29,826 nt of DNA from Priapulus caudatus (taxonomy: Eukaryota; Priapulida; Priapulimorpha; Priapulimorphida; Priapulidae), in contig NW_014577289.1 of NCBI RefSeq assembly GCF_000485595.1, forward strand, positions 246,779 to 276,604. Direction: 5' to 3'. Under the pieces are notes generated by a model. It searched no databases, was not told where the DNA came from, and worked only from the letters and a program-made list of their open reading frames with translations. Made by a program: the position numbers and the translations under genes. Positions within the stretch are counted from its first letter, which is position 1. The number at the start of each line of letters is the position of its first letter. This document shows, in pieces, positions 8,701 to 19,262 of the stretch.

Positions 8701-9257
8701 AGATGGCTAAGGCACCAGCACAGAAGGTGCGACCCATCATGGGAAGCTTGTTGGCGAAGAGGCCAATGGAAGTGTTGTCGGTCGACTTTATGATCCTAGA
8801 CAAAGCCAGCGATGGACGAGAAAATGTGCTGGTGATGACGGACGTCTTCACCAAGTTCGTCCAGGCGGTCCCCACCAGGGACCAGAAGGCAAGGACTGTG
8901 GCCAAGGTCTTGGTGAAGGACTGGTTTGTGCGATACGGGGTGCCAACGAGGATCCACAGTGATCAGGCGTGCAACTTTGAGAGTGCCTTGATCCGGGAGT
9001 TATGTGCCGTCTACGGTGTCGAAAAGTCCCGCACTACGCCATACCACCCTCAAGGGAATGGCCAGTGCGAGCGCTTCAACAGGACGATGCACGACCGGCT
9101 GAGGACGCTGATGCCGGAAAAGAAGAAGAGATGGCCCGAGCATCTGCCGGAGTTGGTGTATTCGTACAACGCGACGATACACTCCTCAACGGGTTATTCC
9201 CCGTACTTTCTCATGTTTGGGCAGGATCCACGGTTGCCCATTGATTCCCTCCTGTGA
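8655..9257 (+). pseudogene. pol: Integrase catalytic core (DDE)
   Basis: This 200-codon frame keeps the complete catalytic triad. The first Asp is in LSVDFMIL (D44), the second in [10 protein letters not shown] (D103), and the Glu is in [10 protein letters not shown] (E139), a D-35-E spacing. [15 protein letters not shown] and [19 protein letters not shown] are standard Ty3/gypsy integrase signatures. Integrase joins element DNA to the host chromosome. The TGA at 9255-9257 and a TAG at 9303-9305 interrupt what should be a continuous frame into the C-terminal part. Confidence 0.92.
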
Positions 9258-10379
9258 GTCAATCAGGGTGACAACTGTGATGACACGGACGGTGTTGACG
9301 ACTAGGTGGCTGGACACAGGCAGAGGCTTGATGAAGCTCTGGAGGCCACGGAACAGCGGTTGGGGCATGAAGCTCTGCAGCGTCAACACCAAATAAACAA
9401 GAAGTCGCGAGACACTGACCTGCCAGTAGGGAGGAGTCTTCCTGAGAAGCCGGGGTCAGGGGCGGAACAAGATCCAGGATATGTAGAATTCAACGCCCTA
9501 TGTCGTCGTGGCGAGGCCAAACCCATGGCAGAATGTGTACGTTGTGCAGGCTGCTGACCGGGTGGGGTCAACCAAGACGGTAAATTGTGTTAACCTGTTG
9601 GATGGTAAGAGCACGGTCGAGGTCCCCGGTGCTGTGGCAGTGGCGCCTGACAAAGACGCATGGCCGGATGAGGAACAGGTCAATTCACCGGATGAAGAGG
9701 CACGCCCACGGTTTAGGTGGGTCCGGGTGGATATACCGGTGGCAGAAGCAGAGCACCCACAGGAGGAGGGAGACCTTGCTCTTGAAGGTGTAGAAACGAG
9801 ACCGGAGGGTGACGGAGCTCTTGGGGAAGATAGGGGTGTCGGGGGCACTTACGAGTCTGAGTCAGGCACTGGCTCGGAGAACGCTAGTGCCACGGGGGAC
9901 ACCACCAGTGGGGATGGCCAAGGGACGGAAGGGTAACAGGAGGCTGATGAAGCTCCTGAGGAACATGGGGGTGTAGGGGGCACTGACGAGTCTAAGTCAG
10001 GCAGTGACTCAGATGATACTTGTGCCACAGAGGACACCGCCGGAGATGTTGGTCAGGGGTGGAAGACCCTGAGGAGAGGCCTGGAGGAGACGAACTTCAC
10101 GATTGTGACGTCAATGACGGGGGAGAGGCGGGCTCGCATGACAGCGAGGACTCGACGCCGGTCAGGCGTACCTCTCGCCAAAACGCTAGCACTCATGGGA
10201 ATCCCCATCACCTCCCAAAGTCGGTGGTGCGGACCCAAAGGGCTGCCGTGGTTGAATCGGCTGTGGTGCCGATGCAGTTTGGCGACCTGGCGCAAGCAGT
10301 CGCTAGTCTGGGTCAGGTGCTCCAGAACTCGTGGATGGCTGGTGTGAGTGGTCAGTCGACGAGGATGTCGACGATTTAA
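9258..10379 (+). pseudogene. pol: Integrase C-terminal GPY/F-like module and acidic tail
   Basis: Past the stops the frame continues VAGHRQRLDEALEATEQRL, a helical segment usual after the integrase core. The phase then changes so that 9508-9936 reads NVYVVQAADRVGSTKTVNCV NLLDG, matching the GPY/F-type small beta module at the integrase end of many gypsy elements. A long Glu/Asp/Gly-rich low-complexity tail follows, with a near-repeat of GVGGT(Y/D)ESESG(T/S)-type sequence at about 9835-9870 and 9970-10010. The last part contains VRRTSRQNASTHGNPHHLPK, an ending seen in animal gypsy Pol proteins. Several frameshifts are present. No chromodomain is evident. Confidence 0.72.
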
Positions 10380-10388
10380 ACTGGGGGG
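10378..10388 (+). other. Polypurine tract
   Basis: The short tract AAACTGGGGGG lies directly before TGTGTGAGCGAG. In LTR elements this purine-rich primer site for plus-strand DNA sits immediately upstream of the 3' LTR, which starts with TG. Confidence 0.65.
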
Positions 10389-11056
10389 TGTGTGAGCGAG
10401 TGTTTTGGTACGCCCACTTATTCAAAATCTGTAGTGTTGTTCTATACATGACTTACTCCGTATAGTGCTGCCGCCTGGTGTTAGGGTCGGAAAGCTATGG
10501 GGGGATTGAGGGTAAACCCTTTGTTTGGATTTGAGTGGGAAAGAAAGGGTGCCATCTTTGTCGCAGGTGGAATCTGGACAAGCGAGCTACTATCCTTCGA
10601 CTACCTGTGAAAGGAGGTGGGTGCACTGCTGGGCTCTCTAAATTCTGGGAGTTCTGGTATGAGAGTTATGTGGATGTGTTCTTGGTGTCTACAGGATCTT
10701 ATAGCCAGGCTTTATTACATTTGAGGCCAGTGTAAGTGGAAGGAGCGATTCTCGTGTGAGTGCAGATGTGGATTTATGACGCGCTGGTGATGCTGAGCCA
10801 TCCGGGTACCCTGGGTCTGGTGGGTGTACGCACGCCAGACCCAGGGTACCCGGATGATGCTGAGCCTGTGTGTGTCAGGGCGGTGAACGTAGCCCAACTG
10901 GAATAGTGTTCTGCAGGGGGTCGCCTGCACGGTCGTAACTACGTCGTTTGTGTGATCGTGGTTACCGGGTCGTTTGTGATCTTTTGCTCGTTTGCAATTA
11001 CCATCGCTTGTACTATAATGTGCTCGTTGTCAACTCAATAAACTCTTAAAGGGACA
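10389..11056 (+). mobile_element. 3' LTR of the gypsy element
   Basis: It begins TGTGTGAGCGAG directly after the polypurine tract. A polyadenylation signal, AATAAA, lies at about 11037-11042, and a terminal GGGACA at 11051-11056 gives TG...CA ends and a length of about 668 bp. The exact end is inferred because no second LTR exists in the window for comparison. The LTR contains a 56-bp hairpin insertion (10800-10855). Confidence 0.55.
10788..10866. repeat. Perfect 21-bp hairpin flanked by 12-bp direct repeats
   Basis: The left arm 10800-10820 (ATCCGGGTACCCTGGGTCTG, then G) is exactly complementary to the right arm 10835-10855, with a 14-nt loop. TGATGCTGAGCC occurs on both sides (10788-10799 and 10855-10866), like a target-site or template-switch duplication. 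The arm includes the KpnI-like palindrome GGTACC. Confidence 0.9.
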
Positions 11057-11784
11057 GTAGCCTCTAGGATTTTACTGCATACAACTGTACTTACTGTATA
11101 ACAAATCGTCTATACCCACACGTACTTGTTACCAGATACCTAATTTAATTGTTATAATTAATTACACATCAACGCTACGAAATTTGAACGGCGCCATGAC
11201 ACCCGCGACCGTGTTGCCACCCCGAAAAAGTTGNNNNNNNNNNAAATCCGGCTCTGGTTCATTGACCGCCTGTAGTATCATCCACTAAGAGAGAAGAGAC
11301 CTAACTAGTGCCAGAAACGAGTGGAAATAAGCTACAACGCTCTCCGCCAACGTTGCCGGTCCCTGATCAGCAGGGAGAAATTGAGGGAAGAAACATTAGT
11401 CTCCTAGACCGTGAAAAATATCAGGAGTGAATGAACATTTGTTGTTCATCAATCGCTGATAGTATAATATAATATAATATGATATAATACAAGTCATAGT
11501 TCAATGCGTTCGCCGTATGCGCTCCGTGGCGTTTGTGAGCTATGGAAACGTGTGGCACGCTCTGAAAGCTAGAATCGTTTCGGTTTTGGAAAACGGGTTG
11601 GAAAATAAAAAGAGCTTGGTGAGCACTTATGTTTGAAGGTTATGAACAATATTATTGTCCGGATTTTATCATTTAATCTTCACGGCAGGCTTGCGTACAT
11701 TAGTTTATTCTTTGAAAACACGTTTAGAGAATAGGATTGAAACAGGCATAGGTGTGCCCAGGCGCGCAAATCCATTTTGAAATG
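11057..11784. other. Unassigned sequence with assembly gap
   Basis: It contains a 10-N gap at 11234-11243 and an AATAT/TATAA repeat at about 11463-11486. No gene or element terminus is recognised. Confidence 0.5.
11234..11243. other. Assembly gap (10 N)
   Basis: Ten undetermined bases. The true length of missing sequence is unknown, so adjacency across this point is not certain. Confidence 0.98.
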
Positions 11785-11935
11785 TGGGGAGGACACCAGT
11801 AGCGAGCACGCGAAGGGGGGGGGGTGTCTGGAGCCCTTCCCCAGAATAAATTTTGAAATTAGACCCCCCTCAGATGCGTTTTCTGCGCGAGTGGGGGGGG
11901 TAAACTCTGCGGGCCCAGCAAAATAAAAATAAAGA
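11785..11935 (-). repeat. G/C-run dispersed repeat, copy A
   Basis: Runs of 8-10 G or 6 C alternate with CCCCTCAGATGCGTTTTCTG. The same core, CCCCTCAGATGCGTTTTATG, followed by a G run, is found on the minus strand near 26410-26445. This indicates a dispersed, non-coding repeat family present at least twice in this window. Confidence 0.55.
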
Positions 11936-14900
11936 CGCGCAGAAATATCAGATGTAGGTATGGCCATTGTAATCGCAACTTCTTATGTCCATCCTCCCTG
12001 CTTTAAACGCGTAACAATGTTTACAAACGTTGCCAGATGCTGAATTTGTGCGGAGACTGAGATTGTGACAATAATATAAATAAATCACATTTTCAGAGTT
12101 GAGGAATACGATGTCGAGTAATGGGAAGTTATGAATTTAAATGTATACGAAATGCATGTAATAATAATTATACGTTACGTATTATATCGTGAGCGCATCG
12201 GTAATTTTTCGTGAAATTCGAGGAGCACTTTTATTATAGGAGCAGCACCTACACTCGACACTATGTGCTTGAATCGCGGTAAATCGACAACAAAAATAAA
12301 AAATTTAGGGGTAAGCCCGCGGTAAATTTTGCTTCAACGCTGACATGGCTTTGGAAAGTAAGAAAGGAAATGCACTTTTCTCGTTGCGGTAATCGTAGCT
12401 GTTAGAAACATGCCTCGGGGCTCTGTGGATTACGTACACTTGTAAACTTTCGTAACACGTTCGTGAACGTTCGTAAACGTTCGTAAACGTACGTAACACT
12501 AGTCAAGCCTGATTCTGCCGCTACCCAGGAACCCAGGAACGGGCTATTCTCTCCGCAATAGAAAACTTTATTATAGGCATATCCACTAACGGAAATGCAG
12601 CCGACTTAGCTGGAAGAGAAGAGTGAAGAAGCGAGCGAGGGTATAACGTCGGGGGACGTGAGCACGAGCGTAGGGAAACGTTTGAACTGGGTAGCTGATT
12701 CGGAGCATTAGCTAAGGTCGTTTATCTGACGTAAAGTCGTTAGCTATCGGACTAGTGGTTATGGAAGGGGCGCTTCGCGGACGTTACGTCATCACATGAT
12801 CGCGGTAGATTCAAAGAGTGTATCCCAGCGCAGTACTGCTGACGTTAGAGTTAGAGTTAGATGTGCGCGCGTGTAACAGCCAGTATTAAAGCAATTATTT
12901 TATTTTATCTTTTCTCAACAATCTGAGCGCTGACTGGCACATGGGGCGTGCACTAATCTGCATTGTACGTGCATGGTAGATGTCTTTTGAACAAGTTTTA
13001 TAGTTTAACCATATTAATATCTACTAATAAACGCTACTAATATCTACTAATTTAATTGTGAAAATAAGCATATCATATGTGCAATTATGAAGCTTAAGAG
13101 CTTTCTAAATATTTGCATTTATATCTTGCGTAAGCTCTGGTGCAACGCATATAGACACAAAATTGTCTACATCATACGAAAAATATGCCCTTTTATAATA
13201 CGTTTTTGAGTGATATTTTTATATTCCTTTTAGCAAAACTCAGATACAGAGCTGCAAGTTTATAGCAAATAGAAGAATTAACTCGTCGTATTTCTTTATG
13301 CTTGATCAATCAGTAATATATCTAATATCTAATACGTGAGACCTAATATGTATTATTTATCCATGCGTTTAAATTTGCTGCGAGATTTAATTTGATTAAA
13401 TTATTACTATATTAATAATTAATTTAATTTAATTAATTTGGGAGATAATCAGTTTAAGCCGCTCAATGTTTTACATGTCGTGCGATAGGTAAGAATAATG
13501 CCATGTGTAAACAACTTCCACCTACACGCGTGTAACTGAGCCTAGCGCCCGAATAATGGTGTCACTCTGAATCCGGTCATACTGAGTCTCGCGTTGTTTG
13601 TACAAATTAATCCCTGTTGGCCCTGGTGGTGACACCACCCACTTCTCGTGTTACCTAATTTAAACAACTACCTCCCCCCTCTATCTGATGTTGCGCTGAA
13701 AGAGCAGGGAAAGCCCAAAGGGAAAAATCTCAGAAGATCACGCACAAACTAAAGAGAACGCATGGTTGAGACAAGCAGCACCATTCAACCTGGTCGCTAA
13801 TGATTAAATGCGCTACATGTGTATTTGAATGAAAGCTATGAATGAAGAATATGAATGAAGTTTGAGTATAAACGATACAGATGTTATTATTTCCGGCACA
13901 CTACACATTTTAGTCGTTTGCGTTCAACTGACTGTAGAGCTCTGAATTGTTAAAAGGCACATTAATTGTCAGGTGACGATTACGAATTTTCTGGTGACAA
14001 AACGTAGAGCGTTGGCCTTTGCACCGCGAGATCCTCGTGGGCACGAGCGCAGTTTTACTTGATTAGGTTTTGTACGTCAAAAACGTGCTCCGTTTGCCTA
14101 GAAGGTGTACAAAGATCCTAGAGGCAATACGTATGACAAACTGCACGTTATAGCTATCTGTCGAACTCTGCTTATCTCGTCTTGCCATCGAGCAATCTAA
14201 TCACTAGTGTAATATTCCCCTGGAGAGAGAGAGAGGGAGAAATAGAAAGAGAGCGAGAGAGACAGCACGCACGTGATGGCGTATAATTTCATCCGAGGTT
14301 TCAAGCCGCGAATAATCTAACACCCGCGGGTATCGGATTGTTCTCTCACAGCGAGCTGAAATTAGTTTCTCCGCAGTGTCGCTTCACAAAAATGCATGTC
14401 ATTCATGTCGATGTAATAGACGCCTCTTTAAAGCATAGTAAAGTTGCTATTTTAACAGGTGAATTCACTTTCCTATCTATACAGGCCACCCACTCGGCCG
14501 CTAGCGCTGGCAATGACTCACGTTTGCAGGGGTGGATTGAACAATAACCTGTGTATTCCCTTCTTCGATGCAGCTTCATATTCACCTCTGCAGTACAGCC
14601 ATATGTTACAGAGCATCACAAACATCCCCATATAAATTGCCGATGAGTAATAGAATGAGCATAGAAACAACATTTGGTGAGTATCATGATATATTTATAA
14701 AAGTCATGTGACGTATAATCCCATTTTCTCACTTTAATTACGTTAATTATGCCGATTATACAAATTAATATCTATGCATGCGTTTAGTTCTGCAAGCTAA
14801 CGTAATCAACAACGTAGAACACAACATACGATTTTCGTTATGCCAGGTACATCACTTCGTTCAATGAATGTTCAATGCGTTCATAAACGTTCTGTTCTAA

Positions 14901-15180
14901 TATTAAATGTTTAGTAACCCCATCGTTTTTAAGAAATGATGACGTGATGAGATGCAAAACATCATTACGATTGATATCATATTTATTCCATGAACAGTAC
15001 TGGCACTGTTATATTAGTTCTTAACCCATAAATTTGACCGAAATTACAGTCAAATTGGAGCCGGCTGAGCAGGTAGGTTGGAGATTGTTTGCGCAAAAAT
15101 CGCACGCTATGAATATCCTCCGTAACGGATTAATAGTGCCCTGTTTATATTGCTCGCACACATCGTCAACTGCCGAGTCG
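11936..15180. other. AT-rich region without recognisable genes
   Basis: Only short simple structures are seen. There is a 10-bp TTCGTAAACG-type tandem at 12449-12495, GTTAGAGTTAGAGTTAGA near 12845, an AATTTAATTAATT-rich segment at 13380-13440, and a GA-rich purine run at 14222-14262. Open frames here are short, lack supporting signals, and are not called. Confidence 0.5.
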
Positions 15181-15186
15181 TTTATT
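15181..15186 (-). terminator. Poly(A) signal of the secreted-precursor gene
   Basis: On the minus strand AATAAA lies 37 nt past the stop codon of the 216-codon frame. Its position suits cleavage and polyadenylation of that transcript. Confidence 0.6.
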
Positions 15187-15222
15187 GGAATTCCCTGTCA
15201 CCAAATGTTAGTTAGCATATTG

Positions 15223-15873
15223 CTACCCGGCTGGCCCCCAACTGTAGGAGGAGAATGGCCCGCGAGCGTTGAATTTATTACCGCGTACGTAGTCCTTAAT
15301 GTTAGCCTCAAGCAGTTTCCGTAGCTTGCTGTAACGTGGTACCCCTTTCGACGCAGACGCCTTCCGCTGCTTGTTCGTCTTTACGGCAACCTCGTTATAG
15401 CTCGGGTTCTTTTCGACCCTCAGCTGCCGCAGATACTCGCGGAAGTTGAGGTGGGGTAGCATGCGTAAGAGTTCTCTTCGGTAGTTTCCTCGTCCCAGAG
15501 CGCCCCATCCCGTAGATGTCAGCCAGTATTGTCTATTCCAATCCCGTTTGCTTACGGGAACGTCTACATTTGATCTTCGATCTACCAGTTCGCTGGCGTC
15601 CCTACGCTGTTGCATGTGCTCTCTCAACAAATCGTCGTCAATAAGGCGTGATAGGTAATAACAGGATAACCAATGGTTGCCTTCGCCTAATATTCGTCGG
15701 TCTGTTATCGGCATCCCGAAATCGTCGAAGAAATTGCGGCAGTCGTTATTCATGGCGAAAATGTAAAAGGTTTTAGTGTTGCCATCTTCGTTCATCGTGG
15801 GGGTGTGTCGTTCGTTGCTGGAGGCAGTTGCGAGCATTGCCGCAAATGCGAAGATCAGTGATTTCTTCCACAT
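15223..15873 (-). CDS. Predicted secreted prohormone-like protein, 216 aa
   Basis: This is the best host gene in the window; I do not recognise the family. The N-terminus MWKKSLIFAFAAMLATASS is a good signal peptide (Lys pair, hydrophobic core, small residues before a likely cut at about residue 18-19). The rest is basic and polar with only two cysteines (C45, C71). Dibasic sites occur at RR59-60, RR90-91, RR99-100, KR109-110 and RR132-133. Residues 111-126 lie between KR and G127-R128, the usual layout of an amidated neuropeptide (DWNRQYWLTSTGWGAL-amide, inferred). The protein ends in Gly216, another possible amidation donor. The start context is AACAATG, preceded directly by a pyrimidine-rich TTTCAG acceptor, so this may be the coding exon after a 5' UTR intron. 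AATAAA follows the stop by 37 nt. It could instead be a small non-hormone secreted protein. Confidence 0.65.
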   Translation of the reverse strand: MWKKSLIFAFAAMLATASSNERHTPTMNEDGNTKTFYIFAMNNDCRNFFDDFGMPITDRRILGEGNHWLSCYYLSRLIDDDLLREHMQQRRDASELVDRRSNVDVPVSKRDWNRQYWLTSTGWGALGRGNYRRELLRMLPHLNFREYLRQLRVEKNPSYNEVAVKTNKQRKASASKGVPRYSKLRKLLEANIKDYVRGNKFNARGPFSSYSWGPAG

Positions 15874-15890
15874 TGTTCTGAAACGAGTAA
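15874..15890 (-). promoter_or_regulatory. Probable 3' splice site just upstream of the start codon
   Basis: On the minus strand TTACTCGTTTCAG immediately precedes AACAATG. A pyrimidine tract ending in CAG four bases before the ATG suggests that a 5' UTR intron ends here. No upstream exon was identified. Confidence 0.5.
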
Positions 15891-16940
15891 CCCTTCATCA
15901 ACACTTATTTGTTGATGGACATGAATATCTGCTCATTACGCTCATACTACTATTAAGCTATGCTGCACGACGCTGATATGGTTAAATAACACGTTTTCCT
16001 AATAGTATCATTGCAATGCGTCTCTACGGAAGGTCACATTGTACCGTGTTTAATAGCTTACAGGTATCTTTATATTCCTACAGTGTCCATATGGTAATAA
16101 AGCAAGTATATTTTGTCAAGAACGCGATTTTTCTTGCACGCCTAAGAACGCGCGTTCGTTGACGTCATTCACATATACGTCACGAAAGGATATGGGACTG
16201 TAGCACAAGGAAAGCACACCTAGTTGAAAAAAAGTTTCGTTAAAGAGATTTTCGCTTAAAGTAGAATATTTATTAATACATATTGTTAAGAGTTAATAAT
16301 ACATGTATAATTAGCTCTTGATATTGTGTAATAGTATGATGCCATTAATAAAAAACATTAAAACATTGCTGAATAAGAAACTTTATACCCCGTACAGACT
16401 ACAAATTTGATATGGCATCAAACTGGTGCCATACTTACGGCCGTATGTTAGAATATCTAATTATTGCAAAAATGCGGAATAATTTATAATTAGTGTAATT
16501 AAAGTCATTTACATGTTTTCTTCCGCACGTTGACTTCGAATTATGTCAACTTTGTATTTAATGCGGGCATACTAATTTATAACGCACACTCTTAGCAAAC
16601 AAGATCCACGTACTCATCATTATGCAGTGAGTAACCACCTGCCAATTTAACCATGCACAAATGAACATTTAATTCTGTTATCTAAAGAAATTGAAACTAG
16701 AATATTATTGTCACCATATTTCGTTATTATTACCTGAATGGTCAAAGAACAGTACTATACTTATATTTTGGTCATTAATTTTCTTAAAACCTAAATTAAA
16801 ACTTAAACATTCATCATTTAAAAAACTAAAACATGCGCGGCATATTAATACACCGTGTTTTTTTACTAATAATTAAGTTTGCCCGGTTTTAATATTCTTT
16901 AAATATGTTTGAAATGTTAATTTTTAGTAAGCGCTCCGGA
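15891..16940. other. AT-rich sequence upstream of the precursor gene
   Basis: This is expected to hold the intron, 5' exon and promoter of the minus-strand precursor gene, but I cannot place any of them. No other gene is seen. Confidence 0.45.
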
Positions 16941-16952
16941 TTATATATATAT

Positions 16953-16985
<33 letters not shown>
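16941..16985. repeat. (TA)n microsatellite
   Basis: A TA run of about 45 bp broken once by TAATA. It is self-complementary low-complexity DNA. Confidence 0.92.
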
Positions 16986-18458
16986 TGTGACGTATTTTGT
17001 TTTAATGACAAAAACGCGCACAGAAGTTTAAGTTTAAAGAATTCTATGTAGTATGTGACATTTTCATTTAAATATGTATTCTACACAAAGGTTCACGGTT
17101 TAACAAAAACAATTGTGATTTATTATCTACTCTGGAAATATTAGTATATTGCTAACCTCGTGCTGGAAGAGACATTCATGGATTTAAATGCAAACGAAAT
17201 ATAAATTACCATTTCATCACCTGCATCAATATTATCTGTTGCTTAACGTTTTCATCATAAGGAAGAATTAACACACGTCGTTAGAACGAATCAGGAAAAT
17301 ACCGACAAAGTTAGCCACGCGAGAACGGATTGATATGTTTGTTATATATTGATTAAACTGTGTTTCGTACGGTTCCTACCTCAGCGGACGAGACCTTGCT
17401 ACTAGTGCGCTCCTCGTCACCTAGACTGATGACCTCGCTGCTCGCCTGCCTCCTCTGAGCCGGTCTTCACCGAGCGGGGAGTGTGATTAGCTGGCAAGGC
17501 GTACGCCCCCGCTCGCTCTATTGCGCCATTCTACACGCGCGTGCGTGCGTGCGCGCTGGGCTCACGATCACCGCTACCCCGGTGAAATTCGTTCGTATAC
17601 GGAGTATAGTACATCTACACAGTTTGCCCCACATCGCCCCACATTCGAATGATATCCGACTCGTTTGTGCGCGTTTACTTTTACACCCAGCAATCACATA
17701 CATACGAAAGGGATATAGAAACCATCTACCTAAATATATGTGTCTGTCGTCCGATTCGTTACCTATTAATTAGAATATAAGAACATCACCAGTATCAATG
17801 CTTGTTCCTCGTCTATAGTTTTTGAGTAGAATATCACATTTTCTTTGAAGTAGAGGCGCGGCTAAGGTTATTAAATAATAAATAAATATATATAAATGTA
17901 ATATATAACTATGATCCAACTCAATATTAGTTTCAACCCGAGATGAAATTTCATTTTGAGTGGCCCGAGAATAATGACGTGGTAATGTTATAGGTCTATA
18001 CGGCTATAACTTTACAGGCTATTGCGGTAAACCGTGGTTTTCGCTAACAGAGTAGCGTGAGGTTGTTCACGATTATTTTACTTCTCGCTGAGAACCATAT
18101 GTCGCTATATGTCGCCATATGTCGCTATTATTATAATAGGTAAAATGGGAGCGCATTTTAGAAATACCAAAACAATATCGCAGGGATTAAATCCACAGTC
18201 CTACGCCGCTCGGCTAGGTTTATCTAGGATTACCGGCCAATGAAAAGGAAGTTGTGAGTGAGTTAGTGCATGGAGAGATTCTGAGCGAAGCTGTCGTATG
18301 CATTAGGGCTGTTGGATAGAAATGCCTTTACGTTTATTAGAGTTGCATGCAAGTGGTACTGTTCTCTCCTTAATATAATATCCACAATGTACGTCATATC
18401 GGGGGCATCTGGGAGCCTAATTAATGCACCCTTGCCATGTCAATGTTCAGACACTAGA
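16986..18458. other. Unassigned region
   Basis: No supported gene was found. A short tandem of CATATGTCGC / TATATGTCGC units lies at 18098-18128, and ATAAATA-rich DNA lies near 17875-17910. Confidence 0.5.
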
Positions 18459-18540
18459 TTTGCATCTGGATTCGGATGGTTTTTTCAGTACTTCATCGCA
18501 CTTTTAACCAACTGGCTTCGTTTATGATTAGGATGTGTTT

Positions 18541-18633
18541 AGTAGGTGATTATACTTCCCCACTGGTTACATGCCGTATATATTGTATCGACCAATGCCG
18601 CTGAGAATGGAAAACATTCGGACACTCCGATCA
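18541..18633. repeat. 93-bp direct repeat, copy 1
   Basis: It starts AGTAGGTGATTATACTTCCC and ends GACACTCCGATCA. It matches copy 2 (18918-19010) with only two visible base differences, so the duplication is recent compared with other repeats in the window. Confidence 0.88.
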
Positions 18634-18917
18634 TCCATTATCTGACAGTTTAAAAATCAGGCCCGGCATCCACGGCAATCACGGCCTGTCACGTTTGCCC
18701 ATTCCGTCCCCCCGCGTTGTCTCACGTCCATCCCGTTTGTCCACGGTGGCCTGAAACGTGATTGCCGGAGCCGCCGGGAACATAATGTAATCTAGCATTA
18801 GTCTATCAGGGGCCGCTGATGCCCGGTGGCGTACCGCGTGCTGTGAGATTATTTCCCTGCGATATGATTGATATATGATAGCCATACACGCAGATATGTC
18901 AACAGAGCAATTAATGA

Positions 18918-19010
18918 AGTAGGTGATTATACTTCCCCACTGGTGACATGCCGTATATATCGTATCGACCAATGCCGCTGAGAATGGAAAACATTCGGAC
19001 ACTCCGATCA
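18918..19010. repeat. 93-bp direct repeat, copy 2
   Basis: This is the partner of 18541-18633, 377 bp downstream. On the minus strand both copies keep an open frame of 31 codons. One difference is synonymous and one changes His to Asn, as judged from the minus-strand reading. Confidence 0.88.
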
Positions 19011-19262
19011 CGCTCAATGTTAGCAAGTAGTCGGCTTGGCGCTGTGAATATGAACACCCAAACTTCCTAATCATAAACGAAGCCAGTTGGTTGAAAGTGC
19101 GATGAAGTACTGAAAAAAATATCCGGATCCAGATGCAAACGTTTGCCCGAAAAGAAGCCCCGTTTGCCCGAAACGTAGTGCGCCGTGGGATTTTGGCAAT
19201 TTTTTCTCTGTATTCAAGTTTTGTTATAAGTTGAGTTAGTCTGCCAGTCCCTTCCACGTCTA

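Larger units (their letters stand above)
4738..11056 (+). mobile_element. Decayed Ty3/gypsy LTR retrotransposon
   Basis: Gag zinc knuckles, DSG protease, reverse transcriptase, RNase H, DDE integrase, a GPY/F-like module, a polypurine tract and a 3' LTR follow in that order. Protease-RT-RNaseH-integrase is the Ty3/gypsy (Metaviridae) order. The whole block is clearly more GC-rich than its AT-rich surroundings. The gag N-terminal part lies on the opposite strand (inversion of about 358 bp), no 5' LTR is seen, and pol has several frameshifts and stop codons. The copy therefore cannot encode working proteins. With only one recognised LTR, its age cannot be estimated by comparing LTRs. Confidence 0.9.
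18459..19139. repeat. Inverted repeat with 75-bp arms
   Basis: The left arm 18459-18533 (starting TTTGCATCTGGATTCGGAT) and the right arm 19065-19139 are near-perfect reverse complements that differ at a few bases. They enclose about 530 bp. The arrangement resembles a foldback element or a local rearrangement. No transposase or clear target duplication is seen. Confidence 0.8.

Noticed and set aside
9498-10295. Minus-strand Ser/Pro-rich frames across the end of pol
   Set aside because: They are antisense shadows of the Glu/Asp/Gly-rich Pol tail.
10800-10855. Hairpin as an intrinsic transcription terminator
   Set aside because: The context is a eukaryotic LTR. There is no U tract after the stem, and the direct repeats point to an insertion.
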